From assembly GCA_018401955.1 (NCBI GenBank), contig JAGYJT010000006.1, forward strand, positions 36,702-100,701: a DNA stretch of 64,000 bases. The letters run 5' to 3'. The notes under the pieces were generated by a model, which made no database searches, was not told the origin of the DNA, and saw only the letters and a program-made list of their open reading frames with translations. Position numbers and translations under genes: made by a program. Within the stretch, counting starts at the first letter, position 1. Each line of letters starts with the position of its first letter. Source of the stretch: Chitinophagales bacterium (GTDB lineage Bacteria > Bacteroidota > Bacteroidia > Chitinophagales > CAIOSU01). This document shows, in pieces, positions 8,750 to 17,233 of the stretch.

Positions 8750-9928
8750 CTACACCACCGCCACAAACAACCTATTCTCCTTGCCCTGCAGCGCATATAG
8801 CGAGGCGAAGGCGACTTCGGCAATGAGGTACTTTGCGCGGGGAGAGGTGTATTGCTCTATCACTTCTTTAATGTCCAAAGGTTCCAGTTCGGTGTCGTGG
8901 GTGTAGCGTATGTATAGGCGCAGCGTGAAGTCGGTGTGCAGTTGGTGCAGGCCGTGGCCGTTGGCTGCTATGTTTTGGTGCAGCTTTTTGTACTCGTAGC
9001 GGTATTGGTGGCTTAGTGCCGCCACATCGCTTAGCACGGCCGCGCCGGTAGGGTAGCTGCCTGCCCCCTTGCCCACCAGCAGTTGCTTGCCCGAAAATGC
9101 CCCATCTATCTCCACGGCGTTGTATTCGTTGTCGATGTTGATGAGGTTGCTCTCGGTGCCCACAAAGCGGGGCAGCACGTATGCTTGCAGTTGGTTGCCG
9201 TTGCGGGCGGCGTAGGCCACCAGCTTAATGCGCTGACCTTTGAGGGCGGCATGTTCAATATCAAATGCCGAAATGTTTTGTATGCCCAGGTTGAGCACTT
9301 CTTCGGGCTTGAAAATTACGCCAAAGGCATGCACCACCAGCAGCACCAGTTTGTATTTCGGGTCGAAGCCTGCTACATCGAGCCACGGGTCTATTTCGGC
9401 AAAGCCGAGCTCTTGGGCTTGTGCCAGGGCGGTAGCATAGTCCAGCCCGTCCTTATCCATGCGGGTGAGGATGTAGTTGCTGCTGCCATTGATGATGCCG
9501 CTGATGCTGTTAAGCGACTCGGTATCGTAGTACTCCTCCAAGTTGCGGATGATGGGGATGCTGCCCGCGCAAGCACCCTCGTATAACAACGCCACGCTAA
9601 ATTTTTGCTGCAATTGGAAGAGGGTGCTGAAGTGCTCGGCCAGCAGTTTTTTATTGGCTGATACTACGTGCAGCCCGCGCTGTATGGCCGTGCGCACAAT
9701 ATCGAGGGCATCTTCGGCATTGTCTACCAGTTCTACAATGGCCTGTATGTCGTTGCGGCCCAGTATCTCTAGGCTGTCAAACGAGAAATGGTCGAGGGCG
9801 ATTTTGCGCGGTTTGTGGCGGTTTTTTACGCCAATTTTTTGGATGCCGGCCTTAAAGCCGTGGCTTTGCCCAAGGGCATCATAGAGTCCCTGGCCCACGC
9901 ATCCAAATCCGAAAAGTGCTATCTTCAT
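8750..9928 (-). CDS. hom: Homoserine dehydrogenase
   Basis: A 392-residue NAD(P)-dependent homoserine dehydrogenase, reducing aspartate semialdehyde to homoserine. The Rossmann motif is IALFGFGCVGQGLYDAL at the N-terminus; the family signatures VSANKKLLAEH, EGACAGSIPIIRNLEEY, INGSSNYILTRM and EIDPWLDVAGFDPKYKLVLL follow in order, the last carrying the catalytic Lys. It has no fused aspartokinase and no obvious ACT domain, so it is a short monofunctional form. It is the last gene of the minus-strand methionine cluster and supplies homoserine to MetX directly upstream. Confidence 0.92.
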   Translation of the reverse strand: MKIALFGFGCVGQGLYDALGQSHGFKAGIQKIGVKNRHKPRKIALDHFSFDSLEILGRNDIQAIVELVDNAEDALDIVRTAIQRGLHVVSANKKLLAEHFSTLFQLQQKFSVALLYEGACAGSIPIIRNLEEYYDTESLNSISGIINGSSNYILTRMDKDGLDYATALAQAQELGFAEIDPWLDVAGFDPKYKLVLLVVHAFGVIFKPEEVLNLGIQNISAFDIEHAALKGQRIKLVAYAARNGNQLQAYVLPRFVGTESNLINIDNEYNAVEIDGAFSGKQLLVGKGAGSYPTGAAVLSDVAALSHQYRYEYKKLHQNIAANGHGLHQLHTDFTLRLYIRYTHDTELEPLDIKEVIEQYTSPRAKYLIAEVAFASLYALQGKENRLFVAVV

Positions 9929-9929
9929 T

Positions 9930-10144
9930 TTGGTTGATTGGTTACTGGTTACTGGTTGATTGGTGTTGTTTCGTCCATGGTCGATTGTCCATGGTCCACG
10001 GTGATTTTCTTTGCGTTCGTTGCGATTTTATCGTTGCGCACGTTGCGGTTAAAGCACATAATATGTATGAATCGCCTCGTCTAAGCCGAGACAAGCTATC
10101 GTGTGCAAAGGAATTATGCAAAGGCCGCTACGTGTTGATTAGTT
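9930..10144. repeat. Intergenic repeats between hom and metX
   Basis: The hom-metX gap holds a GGTTGATTGGTTACTGG type (9934-9963), a GTCCATGGTCGATTGTCCATGG type (9974-10000), and a TTTGCGTTCGTTGCGA / TTGCGCACGTTGCGG type (about 10006-10055). All three types recur elsewhere in the window. No promoter or gene is apparent. Confidence 0.55.
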
Positions 10145-10186
10145 TCAATCGTATTTCGTACCTCGTAAATCGTAAATCGGCACATC
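10145..10186. repeat. TACGATTTACGAGGTACGA repeat overlapping the metX 3' end
   Basis: This copy of the CGTAAATCGTACCTCG family overlaps the final codons of metX. Other copies lie at about 16126-16157, 30631-30738 and 32158-32177. The family reads as YDLRGT / NRKSYLVNRKS when translated, explaining several spurious ORFs. Confidence 0.6.
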
Positions 10187-11206
10187 TTGATACTCGGTAA
10201 CAAACTCCTCCAGCAACCCACTCAAGGCTTCAAACTCCAATAAAAAGCCATCATGCCCATATATGGACGTGATGCTTTTGTGGATGCCGTTTTGAACGTT
10301 ATCTGCAATAAACGCTTGCTCGTGGGGCGGAAACAACAAATCGCTGGTAATGCTTACTGCCAACAATGGGGTAGTGATGGTGGCCAATGTTTCGGTTAAC
10401 TCACCGCCTCGTCCTCGGCTTATGTTATGGCTATCCATGGCCTTGCTTAATGCATAGTAGCTAAAGGCATTGAACCGTTTGGCGAGCTTTTCGCCTTGGT
10501 AGCGTTGGTAGCTGCTGGCTTTATAACCTTCAATTTTACCAGCATCGTCAAGTTGCGTTAAGTGGTAGGTGTCGTATGAGCGATAGGAAAGCATGGCAAT
10601 GGAGCGCGCTATTTTAAGGCCGTTTAAGCCCGCTTCGGCATTGCTGTTTTTCCAGGTAGGGTCTTGTTCAATGGCTAGGCGCTGGCTCTCATTAAAAGCA
10701 ACGCCCCACGGTGAGTGCCTGGCGCTTGTGGCAATTACTGCGGCTTGATTAAAAACACCCGGTTCGCGCACGAGCCACTCCAACAATTGGTGCCCGCCCA
10801 ATGAGCCCGCAATGCCCAAGTGTATGTGCTCGATGCCCAAATGCTGGCGCAGCAACACATGTGCCTCCACCATATCCTTTACCGTTACCAAAGGGAAACT
10901 ATGATAGTATGGTTCAAAGGTTTCGGGGTTGATGCTCAGCGGCCCAGTGGTACCATAGCACGAGCCAAGTATGTTGGCGCAAACGATGAAGTACTTTTGC
11001 GGGTCGATGAACTTGCCTTCGCCCACCAAGCCATCCCACCAATCGGCGGCATCGGCATTGGCAGTAAGGGCGTGGCAAATCCATACTACATTGTCTTTAG
11101 CTGGGCTAAGAGTGCCGTAGGTATGGTAAACCACTTCAGGCCGGAGCAGCGTTTCACCGCTCTCCAGCCTAAGGGTATGGGGTATTTTAAACTTGTGTTC
11201 AGCCAT
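10145..11206 (-). CDS. metX: Homoserine O-acetyltransferase
   Basis: A 353-residue alpha/beta-hydrolase-fold acyltransferase making O-acetylhomoserine from homoserine and acetyl-CoA. The nucleophile elbow is GIAGSLGGHQ (Ser135), the Asp is in SITSDLLFPPHEQ (D289) and the His in YGHDGFLLE (H318). The family signatures ICHALTANADAADWWDG and ANILGSCYGTTGP are near the N-terminus. It sits between metY and hom, all co-oriented. Oddly, the last ten or so codons (IYDLRGTKYD) are encoded by the TACGATTTACGA intergenic repeat, so the repeat has been captured as the C-terminal tail. The acyl donor could be succinyl-CoA, but pairing with MetY favours acetyl. Confidence 0.92.
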   Translation of the reverse strand: MAEHKFKIPHTLRLESGETLLRPEVVYHTYGTLSPAKDNVVWICHALTANADAADWWDGLVGEGKFIDPQKYFIVCANILGSCYGTTGPLSINPETFEPYYHSFPLVTVKDMVEAHVLLRQHLGIEHIHLGIAGSLGGHQLLEWLVREPGVFNQAAVIATSARHSPWGVAFNESQRLAIEQDPTWKNSNAEAGLNGLKIARSIAMLSYRSYDTYHLTQLDDAGKIEGYKASSYQRYQGEKLAKRFNAFSYYALSKAMDSHNISRGRGGELTETLATITTPLLAVSITSDLLFPPHEQAFIADNVQNGIHKSITSIYGHDGFLLEFEALSGLLEEFVTEYQDVPIYDLRGTKYD

Positions 11207-11236
11207 TATGTTAATTTGAAAATTTGAAGATGAGTT

Positions 11237-11281
11237 AATTTGAAAATGGCTTTACGGAGCGGTAAAAACCATTTTCAAATT
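11237..11281. repeat. Perfect inverted repeat between metY and metX
   Basis: AATTTGAAAATGG (11237-11249) and CCATTTTCAAATT (11269-11281) form a 13-bp perfect stem around a 19-base loop, within a longer AATTTGAAAATTTGAAGATGA repeat tract. There is no T run on the minus strand, so it is probably a repeat element or a processing/stability hairpin rather than a terminator. Confidence 0.6.
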
Positions 11282-11309
11282 TTCAAATTGCCTCATTTCC
11301 AAGTTGGGT

Positions 11310-12647
<1,338 letters not shown>

Positions 12648-12690
12648 TTATTGGTTTTTAAAAGTTGATTTATAATGGTTGAATTGGGTT

Positions 12691-12730
12691 GAAAAAGAAA
12701 AACCCGGCTCGGATAGGCTCCGGCCGGGTT
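12691..12730 (-). terminator. Attenuator terminator upstream of metY
   Basis: On the minus strand AACCCGGC (12723-12730) pairs with GCCGGGTT (12701-12708), with an additional inner TCCG/CGGA helix, and is followed directly by TTTTTCTTTTTC. This strong intrinsic terminator lies between a Cys-rich leader ORF and metY, about 65 bases before the metY start, so it would stop metY transcription unless disrupted. Confidence 0.85.
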
Positions 12731-12754
12731 TAGAATATGCACCACGCTAAACGT

Positions 12755-12811
12755 TTACATACACCAATACCTGTCCGGTTGCCGGGGCGGGCAACAACAA
12801 CAGCACATCAT
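12755..12811 (-). CDS. Polycysteine leader peptide controlling metY
   Basis: An 18-codon ORF on the minus strand encoding MMCCCCCPPRQPDRYWCM, with five consecutive Cys codons after two Met. RNA helices around it fit a classical attenuator. A 1:2 hairpin, GTTGCC with GGCAAC (12778-12795), begins inside the Cys codons. Region 2, CCGGCAACCGG (12775-12785), can alternatively pair with CCGGCCGG (12720-12727), the first arm of the terminator. A ribosome stalled at Cys codons would cover region 1 and allow 2:3 pairing and read-through. A second leader with the same design lies at 17168-17233. Translation is inferred, not shown. Confidence 0.8.
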   Translation of the reverse strand: MMCCCCCPPRQPDRYWCM

Positions 12812-12917
12812 GGTTTGGGTGTATTGGTTCATTGGTAACTTGTTATAGGTTAATGGTTGAATTCAAAATTTAAAATTGAAAATTGCATTGTTCTTGTTTT
12901 GATCCTTGATACTAAAA

Positions 12918-14078
12918 TCAGTACTTCGCCAAGCTAGTATCCACCTCATCGGCGTAGGCCAATATGCCACCTTTGAGGTTGTAAAGGTTATCATAGCCAA
13001 ACTGGGTTTCCAGTAGGCGAACGGCATTGGCGCTACGGGCACCACTGCGGCAATGTATAATTACTTGCTTGCCCTTGGCAATACGCTCTGCATTGGCAGG
13101 CACCGTAGCTAAAGGAATCAATTCGGCACCCAAGTTGGCAAGGTTAGCAATCTCATATTCGTACTCTTCGCGCACGTCAATCAATTGGAAATCGGCACCT
13201 TGGTCTTTTAAGGCTTTCAGTTCGGTTACGGTTATCTCTTTCACGGTATTGTCTTTTTTAGCCTCGGTAGCGGCTGGTTTTTCAATACCACAAAATTGCT
13301 CATAATCAATCAGTTTTTCAATCTTTGGGGTGTTCGGGTCTTTCTTGAATTTGAGTGTGCGGCTCTCAAAGCTCAGCGCATCAAACAAATACAACCGGCC
13401 CACCAAAGGTTCGCCCACGCCAGTAATTACCTTAATCACCTCACTGGCTTGCAAGCTGCCGATAATGCCAGGCAACACGCCCAATACGCCACCTTCGGCA
13501 CAGCTAGGTACAAGGCCCGGTGGCGGCGGGGTAGGGTATAGGTCGCGGTACTGCGGACCAAAAGTGCCATCGGCATATTTGTAATTAAACACGGTTACCT
13601 GCCCATCGAAACGGAAGATAGAAGCATACACGTTGGTTTTGCCTTGTATCACGGCCGCATCGTTTACCAAGTATCGGGTAGGGAAGTTATCCGTACCATC
13701 GGCTACTAAATCATAGTCTTTTAACAGCTCCAATGCGTTGCTGCTATGAAACTGCGTGTTGTAGGTATTGATGGTAATGTATGGATTTAAGGCGCGCAAC
13801 CTATCGGCGGCGGCTTCCACTTTCGGGCGACCTACATCACCAACACCAAACAATACTTGGCGCTGCAAGTTGCTATCGTCAACTTTATCAAAGTCAACTA
13901 TGCCCAAGGTACCCACACCGGCTGCTGCTAGGTAAAGCAATAGTGGACTGCCCAAGCCACCGGTACCTATTACCAGCACTTTGGCTTCTTTCAATTTGCG
14001 CTGCCCCTCCATACCAAATTCTGGTATAATGATGTGGCGGCTATATCGTTCTAGTTCTTGTTTACTGAAATTCGACAT
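12918..14078 (-). CDS. ThiF/MoeB-type adenylyltransferase with C-terminal rhodanese domain (MoeZ-like)
   Basis: A 386-residue two-domain protein. Residues 1-250 are an E1-like adenylyltransferase: RYSRHIIIPEFGMEGQ, nucleotide motif VLVIGTGGLGSP (38-43), DGTDNFPTRYLVND, and PSCAEGGVLGVLPG with a conserved Cys. The C-terminal roughly 100 residues are a rhodanese domain with active-site loop HCRSGARS (C343). Such proteins adenylate the C-terminal Gly-Gly of a ubiquitin-like sulfur carrier and convert it to a thiocarboxylate. The carrier gene lies immediately upstream and is the likely partner. Homologues serve molybdopterin, thiamine, or CysO; the neighbours point to cysteine synthesis. Confidence 0.9.
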   Translation of the reverse strand: MSNFSKQELERYSRHIIIPEFGMEGQRKLKEAKVLVIGTGGLGSPLLLYLAAAGVGTLGIVDFDKVDDSNLQRQVLFGVGDVGRPKVEAAADRLRALNPYITINTYNTQFHSSNALELLKDYDLVADGTDNFPTRYLVNDAAVIQGKTNVYASIFRFDGQVTVFNYKYADGTFGPQYRDLYPTPPPPGLVPSCAEGGVLGVLPGIIGSLQASEVIKVITGVGEPLVGRLYLFDALSFESRTLKFKKDPNTPKIEKLIDYEQFCGIEKPAATEAKKDNTVKEITVTELKALKDQGADFQLIDVREEYEYEIANLANLGAELIPLATVPANAERIAKGKQVIIHCRSGARSANAVRLLETQFGYDNLYNLKGGILAYADEVDTSLAKY

Positions 14079-14157
14079 GCGTCTTAGTTCAAAATTTAAA
14101 ATTCAAAATTCAAAATTGTTTTTTTACCATGGACCATCGACTATGGACCATGGACTA

Positions 14158-14433
14158 TTAGCAGCCTCCCGCAATGGCAGGTACTATGCTTATTACGGTT
14201 CCGCTCTCTACTGCGGTAGCATTGTTATCAAGGTCTTTTATATCGTCTTCGCCTACAAACACCTTGATAAATTGGCGCACCTGTCCGTTATCATCAAATA
14301 GATGGCCTTTTACGCCTGGGTACGTGGTTGTCAATTCGTTCAATGCCTCGCCCACGTTGCCGGAGGTAGCTTGAAAGCTGCTCTGGTTATCGGTAAACTT
14401 ACGTAGCGGTGTAGGTATGATAATTTTTGCCAT
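14158..14433 (-). CDS. CysO/MoaD/ThiS-family sulfur carrier with C-terminal Gly-Gly-Cys
   Basis: A 91-residue beta-grasp (ubiquitin-like) carrier. It starts MAKIIIPTPLRKFTDNQ, contains ALNELTTTYPGVKGHLFDDNGQVRQF in two parts and ends TVISIVPAIAGGC. The usual family ending is Gly-Gly; here one Cys is encoded after it, exactly mimicking a CysO-cysteine adduct. The adjacent JAMM protease could remove that Cys to expose Gly-Gly for adenylation. Length and the neighbouring CysM-like, JAMM and MoeZ-like genes make a CysO role in cysteine biosynthesis more likely than molybdopterin or thiamine synthesis. Confidence 0.88.
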   Translation of the reverse strand: MAKIIIPTPLRKFTDNQSSFQATSGNVGEALNELTTTYPGVKGHLFDDNGQVRQFIKVFVGEDDIKDLDNNATAVESGTVISIVPAIAGGC

Positions 14434-14490
14434 GGGGTTTGTTATTGGTTATAGGGTTATTTGTTATTGGTTTATTTGTAATTCGTATTC

Positions 14491-14588
14491 GAACCTTGAT
14501 TTTTTTGATTCCCGTTATTTGAAAAGGATTTTTACATACTATGGTATAATCCTTTTCTAATCCATAAATCCTTTCAAAATCATGGTTC
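14491..14588. repeat. Palindromic element GAACCTTGATT/AAGGATT, copy 2
   Basis: A second copy of the element at 5013-5110, with outer arms GAACCTTGATTTT and AAAATCATGGTTC and inner arms GAAAAGGATT and AATCCTTTTC. It fills the gap between the carrier and JAMM protease genes, inside the predicted operon, so it will be transcribed and could fold as a long hairpin. Confidence 0.75.
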
Positions 14589-14591
14589 AAA

Positions 14592-15068
14592 CTATTGGTT
14601 AAAGTTCGACAGCAACGCATCCACGTCAAAAGGGTTGTTTTGGTTAATTACCTTTTCCTCCTCAAAGCGACCTTGATCATTCAGTTTCCAAGAAAGTACC
14701 GCCGCCGTTTTTGCTTTTTTTACTGATACAATAATGTACGAGAAGTAAGGCAATGCTTGGCGCAAATCGTGCTCGCTCGGTATGGCTGCGTGCTCTGGGT
14801 GGCTGTGGTACACGCCCAGCAGTGTTAGGCCATTTTCATCAGCATACTGCTCGGCTTTCATGTAATCAATTGATGAAATTTCAAACCTTCGTTCACGGTT
14901 TTCCTCTTTGGTATTTACTACTGGTATTGCTTCAGTAACAATTCGCTTATCATCATCACTGCCATAAAAAAAACCGCAGCACTCGTGAGGGTAAGTGCTC
15001 TCAGCATCTTTAATAATCACTTTTCGTGCATCCTCAGTAAGTATCAGTTCACTCATCTTTTGGTCCAT
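14592..15068 (-). CDS. JAMM/MPN+ metalloprotease, Mec-like
   Basis: A 158-residue Mov34/MPN+ protein with the complete zinc site: E29 in PHECCGFF, H88 and H90 with S98 and D101 in VYHSHPEHAAIPSEHDL. Bacterial single-domain JAMM proteases in this context, such as Mycobacterium Mec+, hydrolyse the bond between the carrier's Gly-Gly and a C-terminal cysteine, releasing free cysteine. Here the carrier also ends in an encoded Cys, so the enzyme may perform the maturation cut as well. An alternative start at Met5 (MSELILTED) is possible. It is flanked on both sides by copies of the same palindromic repeat. Confidence 0.9.
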   Translation of the reverse strand: MDQKMSELILTEDARKVIIKDAESTYPHECCGFFYGSDDDKRIVTEAIPVVNTKEENRERRFEISSIDYMKAEQYADENGLTLLGVYHSHPEHAAIPSEHDLRQALPYFSYIIVSVKKAKTAAVLSWKLNDQGRFEEEKVINQNNPFDVDALLSNFNQ

Positions 15069-15079
15069 TGTTTTTGTAA

Positions 15080-15178
15080 GAACCTTGATTTTGCTTGATT
15101 CTCTTGATTTGAAAAGGATTTTTTACATACTTCGGTAAAATCCTTTTCTAATCTGTTAATCCTTTTGAATCATGGTTC
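15080..15178. repeat. Palindromic element GAACCTTGATT/AAGGATT, copy 3
   Basis: A third copy of the element, between the JAMM protease and CysM-like genes, with outer arms GAACCTTGATT and AATCATGGTTC and inner arms AAAAGGATTTTT and AAAATCCTTTT around ACATACTTCGGT. It is closely similar to copy 2, so the two probably arose by duplication or repeated insertion in this operon. Confidence 0.75.
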
Positions 15179-15186
15179 AGACCTTA

Positions 15187-16110
15187 TTAAATTGACAACT
15201 CCGGATAATTGCTGCCGTGGTCAGGGAAAACCGTAACTACTACACCGCTATCCAATTCGTTGGCTACCCTTATGGCACCAGCCAAGTTTGCCGCCGATGA
15301 TGGGCTTAACAGCAATCCATCTTTTTTAGCCACTTCTTTTATCAAGGCATAAGCCTCTTCGGTGCTCACCTCTAGGTTTCTGTCAGCTAGCGTGGGGTCA
15401 TATATCTTCGGCACTTTGGCAGTCTCCAAGTGTTTCCAACCTTCTAGGGCATGCATGGCAAAATCAGGCTGCAAAGATATTACCTCAATGTTCGAGTCAA
15501 TTTCTTTCAATCTGCGTGAAGTACCCGTAAAAGTACCTGAGGTGCCCAGCCCTGCAACAAAGTGCGTTATTTTGCCACGGGTTTGGTCAAATATTTCACG
15601 GCCAGTGCCGTAGTAGTGTGCCTTCCAGTTGTGCTCGTTGCTATATTGGTCGGCATAATAATACTGGTCTGGGTTGTTTTGGTATAGTTCCAATGCATAC
15701 TCTTGTGCACCATCGGTGCCTTCAAATCGACTGGTTTCAATAATGTTTACGCCATGTGCTTTAAGGGCGTTTTTCTTTTGGCTGCTGGCATTAGCTGGCA
15801 GAGCTAGGGTAACTGGTATGCCCAACGCCGCTCCAATAGCGCCATAAGCCACGCCGGTGTTACCACTGCTGGCATCCAATAAATGGATGTGCTCGTCTAG
15901 TTTACCTGCTGCTACCGCCTCTTTAATAATATTGTAAGCGGCACGCGCCTTAACGCTGCTGCCAATTTGGTACCACTCTAGCTTGGCATAAATGGTTACA
16001 CCAGGTTTGTTAAAAGTTCCGTTCAACGGGAACAGGGGGGTGTTCCCGATGAACGGTTCCAATGAAAAAACCCTATTTAGTAAGCTCGATTTCGATTCTT
16101 TGATGAGCAT
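15187..16110 (-). CDS. Cysteine synthase, CysM-like PLP enzyme
   Basis: A 307-residue member of the O-acetylserine sulfhydrylase fold. The substrate-loop start is LEPFIGNTPLFPLN, the PLP lysine lies in SSVKARAAYN (K54), the substrate loop is DASSGNTGVAYG (82-86), and the phosphate-binding loop is AGLGTSGTFTGT. In the Mycobacterium system CysM condenses the thiocarboxylated carrier with O-phosphoserine to give carrier-cysteine. The neighbouring carrier, activator and JAMM protease argue for the same here, but acceptor specificity (phosphoserine or acetylserine) cannot be read from the sequence. It follows the peroxiredoxin gene after a 250-base gap containing a large hairpin. Confidence 0.88.
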   Translation of the reverse strand: MLIKESKSSLLNRVFSLEPFIGNTPLFPLNGTFNKPGVTIYAKLEWYQIGSSVKARAAYNIIKEAVAAGKLDEHIHLLDASSGNTGVAYGAIGAALGIPVTLALPANASSQKKNALKAHGVNIIETSRFEGTDGAQEYALELYQNNPDQYYYADQYSNEHNWKAHYYGTGREIFDQTRGKITHFVAGLGTSGTFTGTSRRLKEIDSNIEVISLQPDFAMHALEGWKHLETAKVPKIYDPTLADRNLEVSTEEAYALIKEVAKKDGLLLSPSSAANLAGAIRVANELDSGVVVTVFPDHGSNYPELSI

Positions 16111-16215
16111 GTGTTTTTGATTTTCGATTTACGAGGTACGATTTACGATTGTGTACCCTGTTAACTCTTTTACTTTTCAATTCATTCGCACCTTGTGCTT
16201 CTTTTTTTTTGATTT

Positions 16216-16265
16216 CCGGTATTCGGGCCCTGTATTCTTTCGAACCAGCAGGGCCCGAATACCGG
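16216..16265. repeat. Perfect 17-bp inverted repeat in the cysM-like 5' region
   Basis: CCGGTATTCGGGCCCTG (16216-16232) and its exact reverse complement (16249-16265) are separated by 16 bases. On the minus strand it is followed by A residues, not T, so it is not an intrinsic terminator for the operon. It lies about 105 bases upstream of the CysM-like start, next to a GATTTACGAGGTACG repeat at 16126-16157. It may be a mobile-repeat hairpin or an RNA stability element. Confidence 0.7.
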
Positions 16266-16361
16266 TCAATCATGACAATTATTGACAAACCATTATTTCA
16301 AATGACAGATATGAGATGAGAGATGAAAAATATTTTTGCTGACACACTCACCTCACTGTCG

Positions 16362-17030
16362 TTAACTTAGTTCTTTTTTTGAGAGGTAGAAATCTACTTT
16401 CTCGTAAGTAGCATTCGCAAGGCGCTCTTCCACTTCTACCAAGGTTTTTGGTGGCGGCACAATTACTTTATCACCTGGGCGCCAGTTGGCTGGTAGAGCA
16501 ACGCTGTGCTTATCGGCCGTTTGTAATGCCTCTATAACACGTTTAATCTCGTCAAGGTTGCGGCCAATATTCAATGGGTAATAAATTATAGCACGGATAA
16601 CGTTTTTTGGGTCGATAACAAACACGGCACGTACGGTAGCGGTTTGGCTTTCGCCTGGATGAATCAATCCGTATAATTGCGCCACTTTGGTATCCAAATC
16701 GGCCACAATCGGGAAATCAAGGTATACACCTGTTTTCTCCCTAACGTTTTGTACCCAAGCTACGTGGCTATGAATGCTATCAATGCTCACGCCAATCAAA
16801 TTGGTATTGCGGGCGGCAAAAAACTCCTTTTCGCGGGCAAACTCAATCAGCTCGGTGGTACATACAGGGGTAAAGTCAGCAGGGTGAGAAAACAGGATGG
16901 TATACTTATCCTTCTTGAAATCGTAGAAGTTTAAGCTGCCCACGGTGGTAACGGCAGTAAAGTTCGGGGCGGCATCGCCAATGCGTGGGATGCCGTTTTG
17001 TACTACTGGGTTTTCGGTTGCTGTTGACAT
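16362..17030 (-). CDS. 1-Cys peroxiredoxin (Prx6 type)
   Basis: A 222-residue AhpC/TSA-fold peroxidase. The peroxidatic site is SHPADFTPVCTTE (C57), and it is the only Cys in the protein, so this is a 1-Cys enzyme. The long C-terminal domain with LPANWRPGDKVIVPPP is typical of the Prx6 subfamily. It reduces peroxides in the cytoplasm using a thiol donor. It is the first full gene after the second polycysteine leader and terminator, so it appears to be regulated by cysteine supply together with the cysteine biosynthesis genes downstream, a sensible pairing of thiol production and peroxide defence. Confidence 0.93.
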   Translation of the reverse strand: MSTATENPVVQNGIPRIGDAAPNFTAVTTVGSLNFYDFKKDKYTILFSHPADFTPVCTTELIEFAREKEFFAARNTNLIGVSIDSIHSHVAWVQNVREKTGVYLDFPIVADLDTKVAQLYGLIHPGESQTATVRAVFVIDPKNVIRAIIYYPLNIGRNLDEIKRVIEALQTADKHSVALPANWRPGDKVIVPPPKTLVEVEERLANATYEKVDFYLSKKELS

Positions 17031-17092
17031 GGTATTTTGTTTTTTACTGGCTATTGATGGCCTCGTTTCTTGTTTCGATAATGTTGTAAATG

Positions 17093-17125
17093 AAAAAAGC
17101 CCTCCCGCTTTGGCGGAAGGGCTTT
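17093..17125 (-). terminator. Attenuator terminator upstream of the peroxiredoxin/cysteine operon
   Basis: On the minus strand AAAGCCCTTCCGC (17113-17125) pairs with GCGGGAGGGCTTT (17096-17108) with one mismatch, around a 4-base loop, and is followed by TTTTTTC. It sits between the Cys-rich leader ORF and the peroxiredoxin start, about 60 bases before the gene, matching the arrangement in front of metY. Confidence 0.85.
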
Positions 17126-17167
17126 GTATAGCTTTTAGTGTTTGGTTGTTGTCTTATCTATCCAATA

Positions 17168-17233
17168 TTACCTACACAAATACAATGCACCCTGTCCGCC
17201 AGAGGCGAAACAACAGCAGCAACAACACATCAT
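17168..17233 (-). CDS. Polycysteine leader peptide controlling the cysteine operon
   Basis: A 21-codon minus-strand ORF beginning MMCCCCCC and ending QGALYLCR before TAA, with six consecutive Cys codons. An in-frame ATG three codons upstream (17242) would add MNN. Region 1:2 pairing is TTCGCC (17204-17209) with GGCGGA (17195-17200). Region 2, TGGCGGACAGGG (17190-17201), pairs with CCCTTCCGCCA (17111-17121), the first terminator arm, over about 11 bp with one bulge. Terminator and antiterminator are therefore mutually exclusive and tied to ribosome position on Cys codons. It shares its MMCCCCC start and a Y-x-C-x-stop ending with the leader before metY. Confidence 0.82.
   Translation of the reverse strand: MMCCCCCCFASGGQGALYLCR

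Noticed and set aside
12691-12811. SAM riboswitch upstream of metY
   Set aside because: A metY leader invites this, but no SAM-I or SAM-II core motifs are visible, whereas the Cys-codon ORF and alternative helices fit attenuation.
16073-16288. 71-residue minus-strand ORF upstream of the CysM-like gene
   Set aside because: It is made of the TACGATTTACGA repeat (reading NRKSYLVNRKS) and one arm pair of the inverted repeat; no protein-like character.
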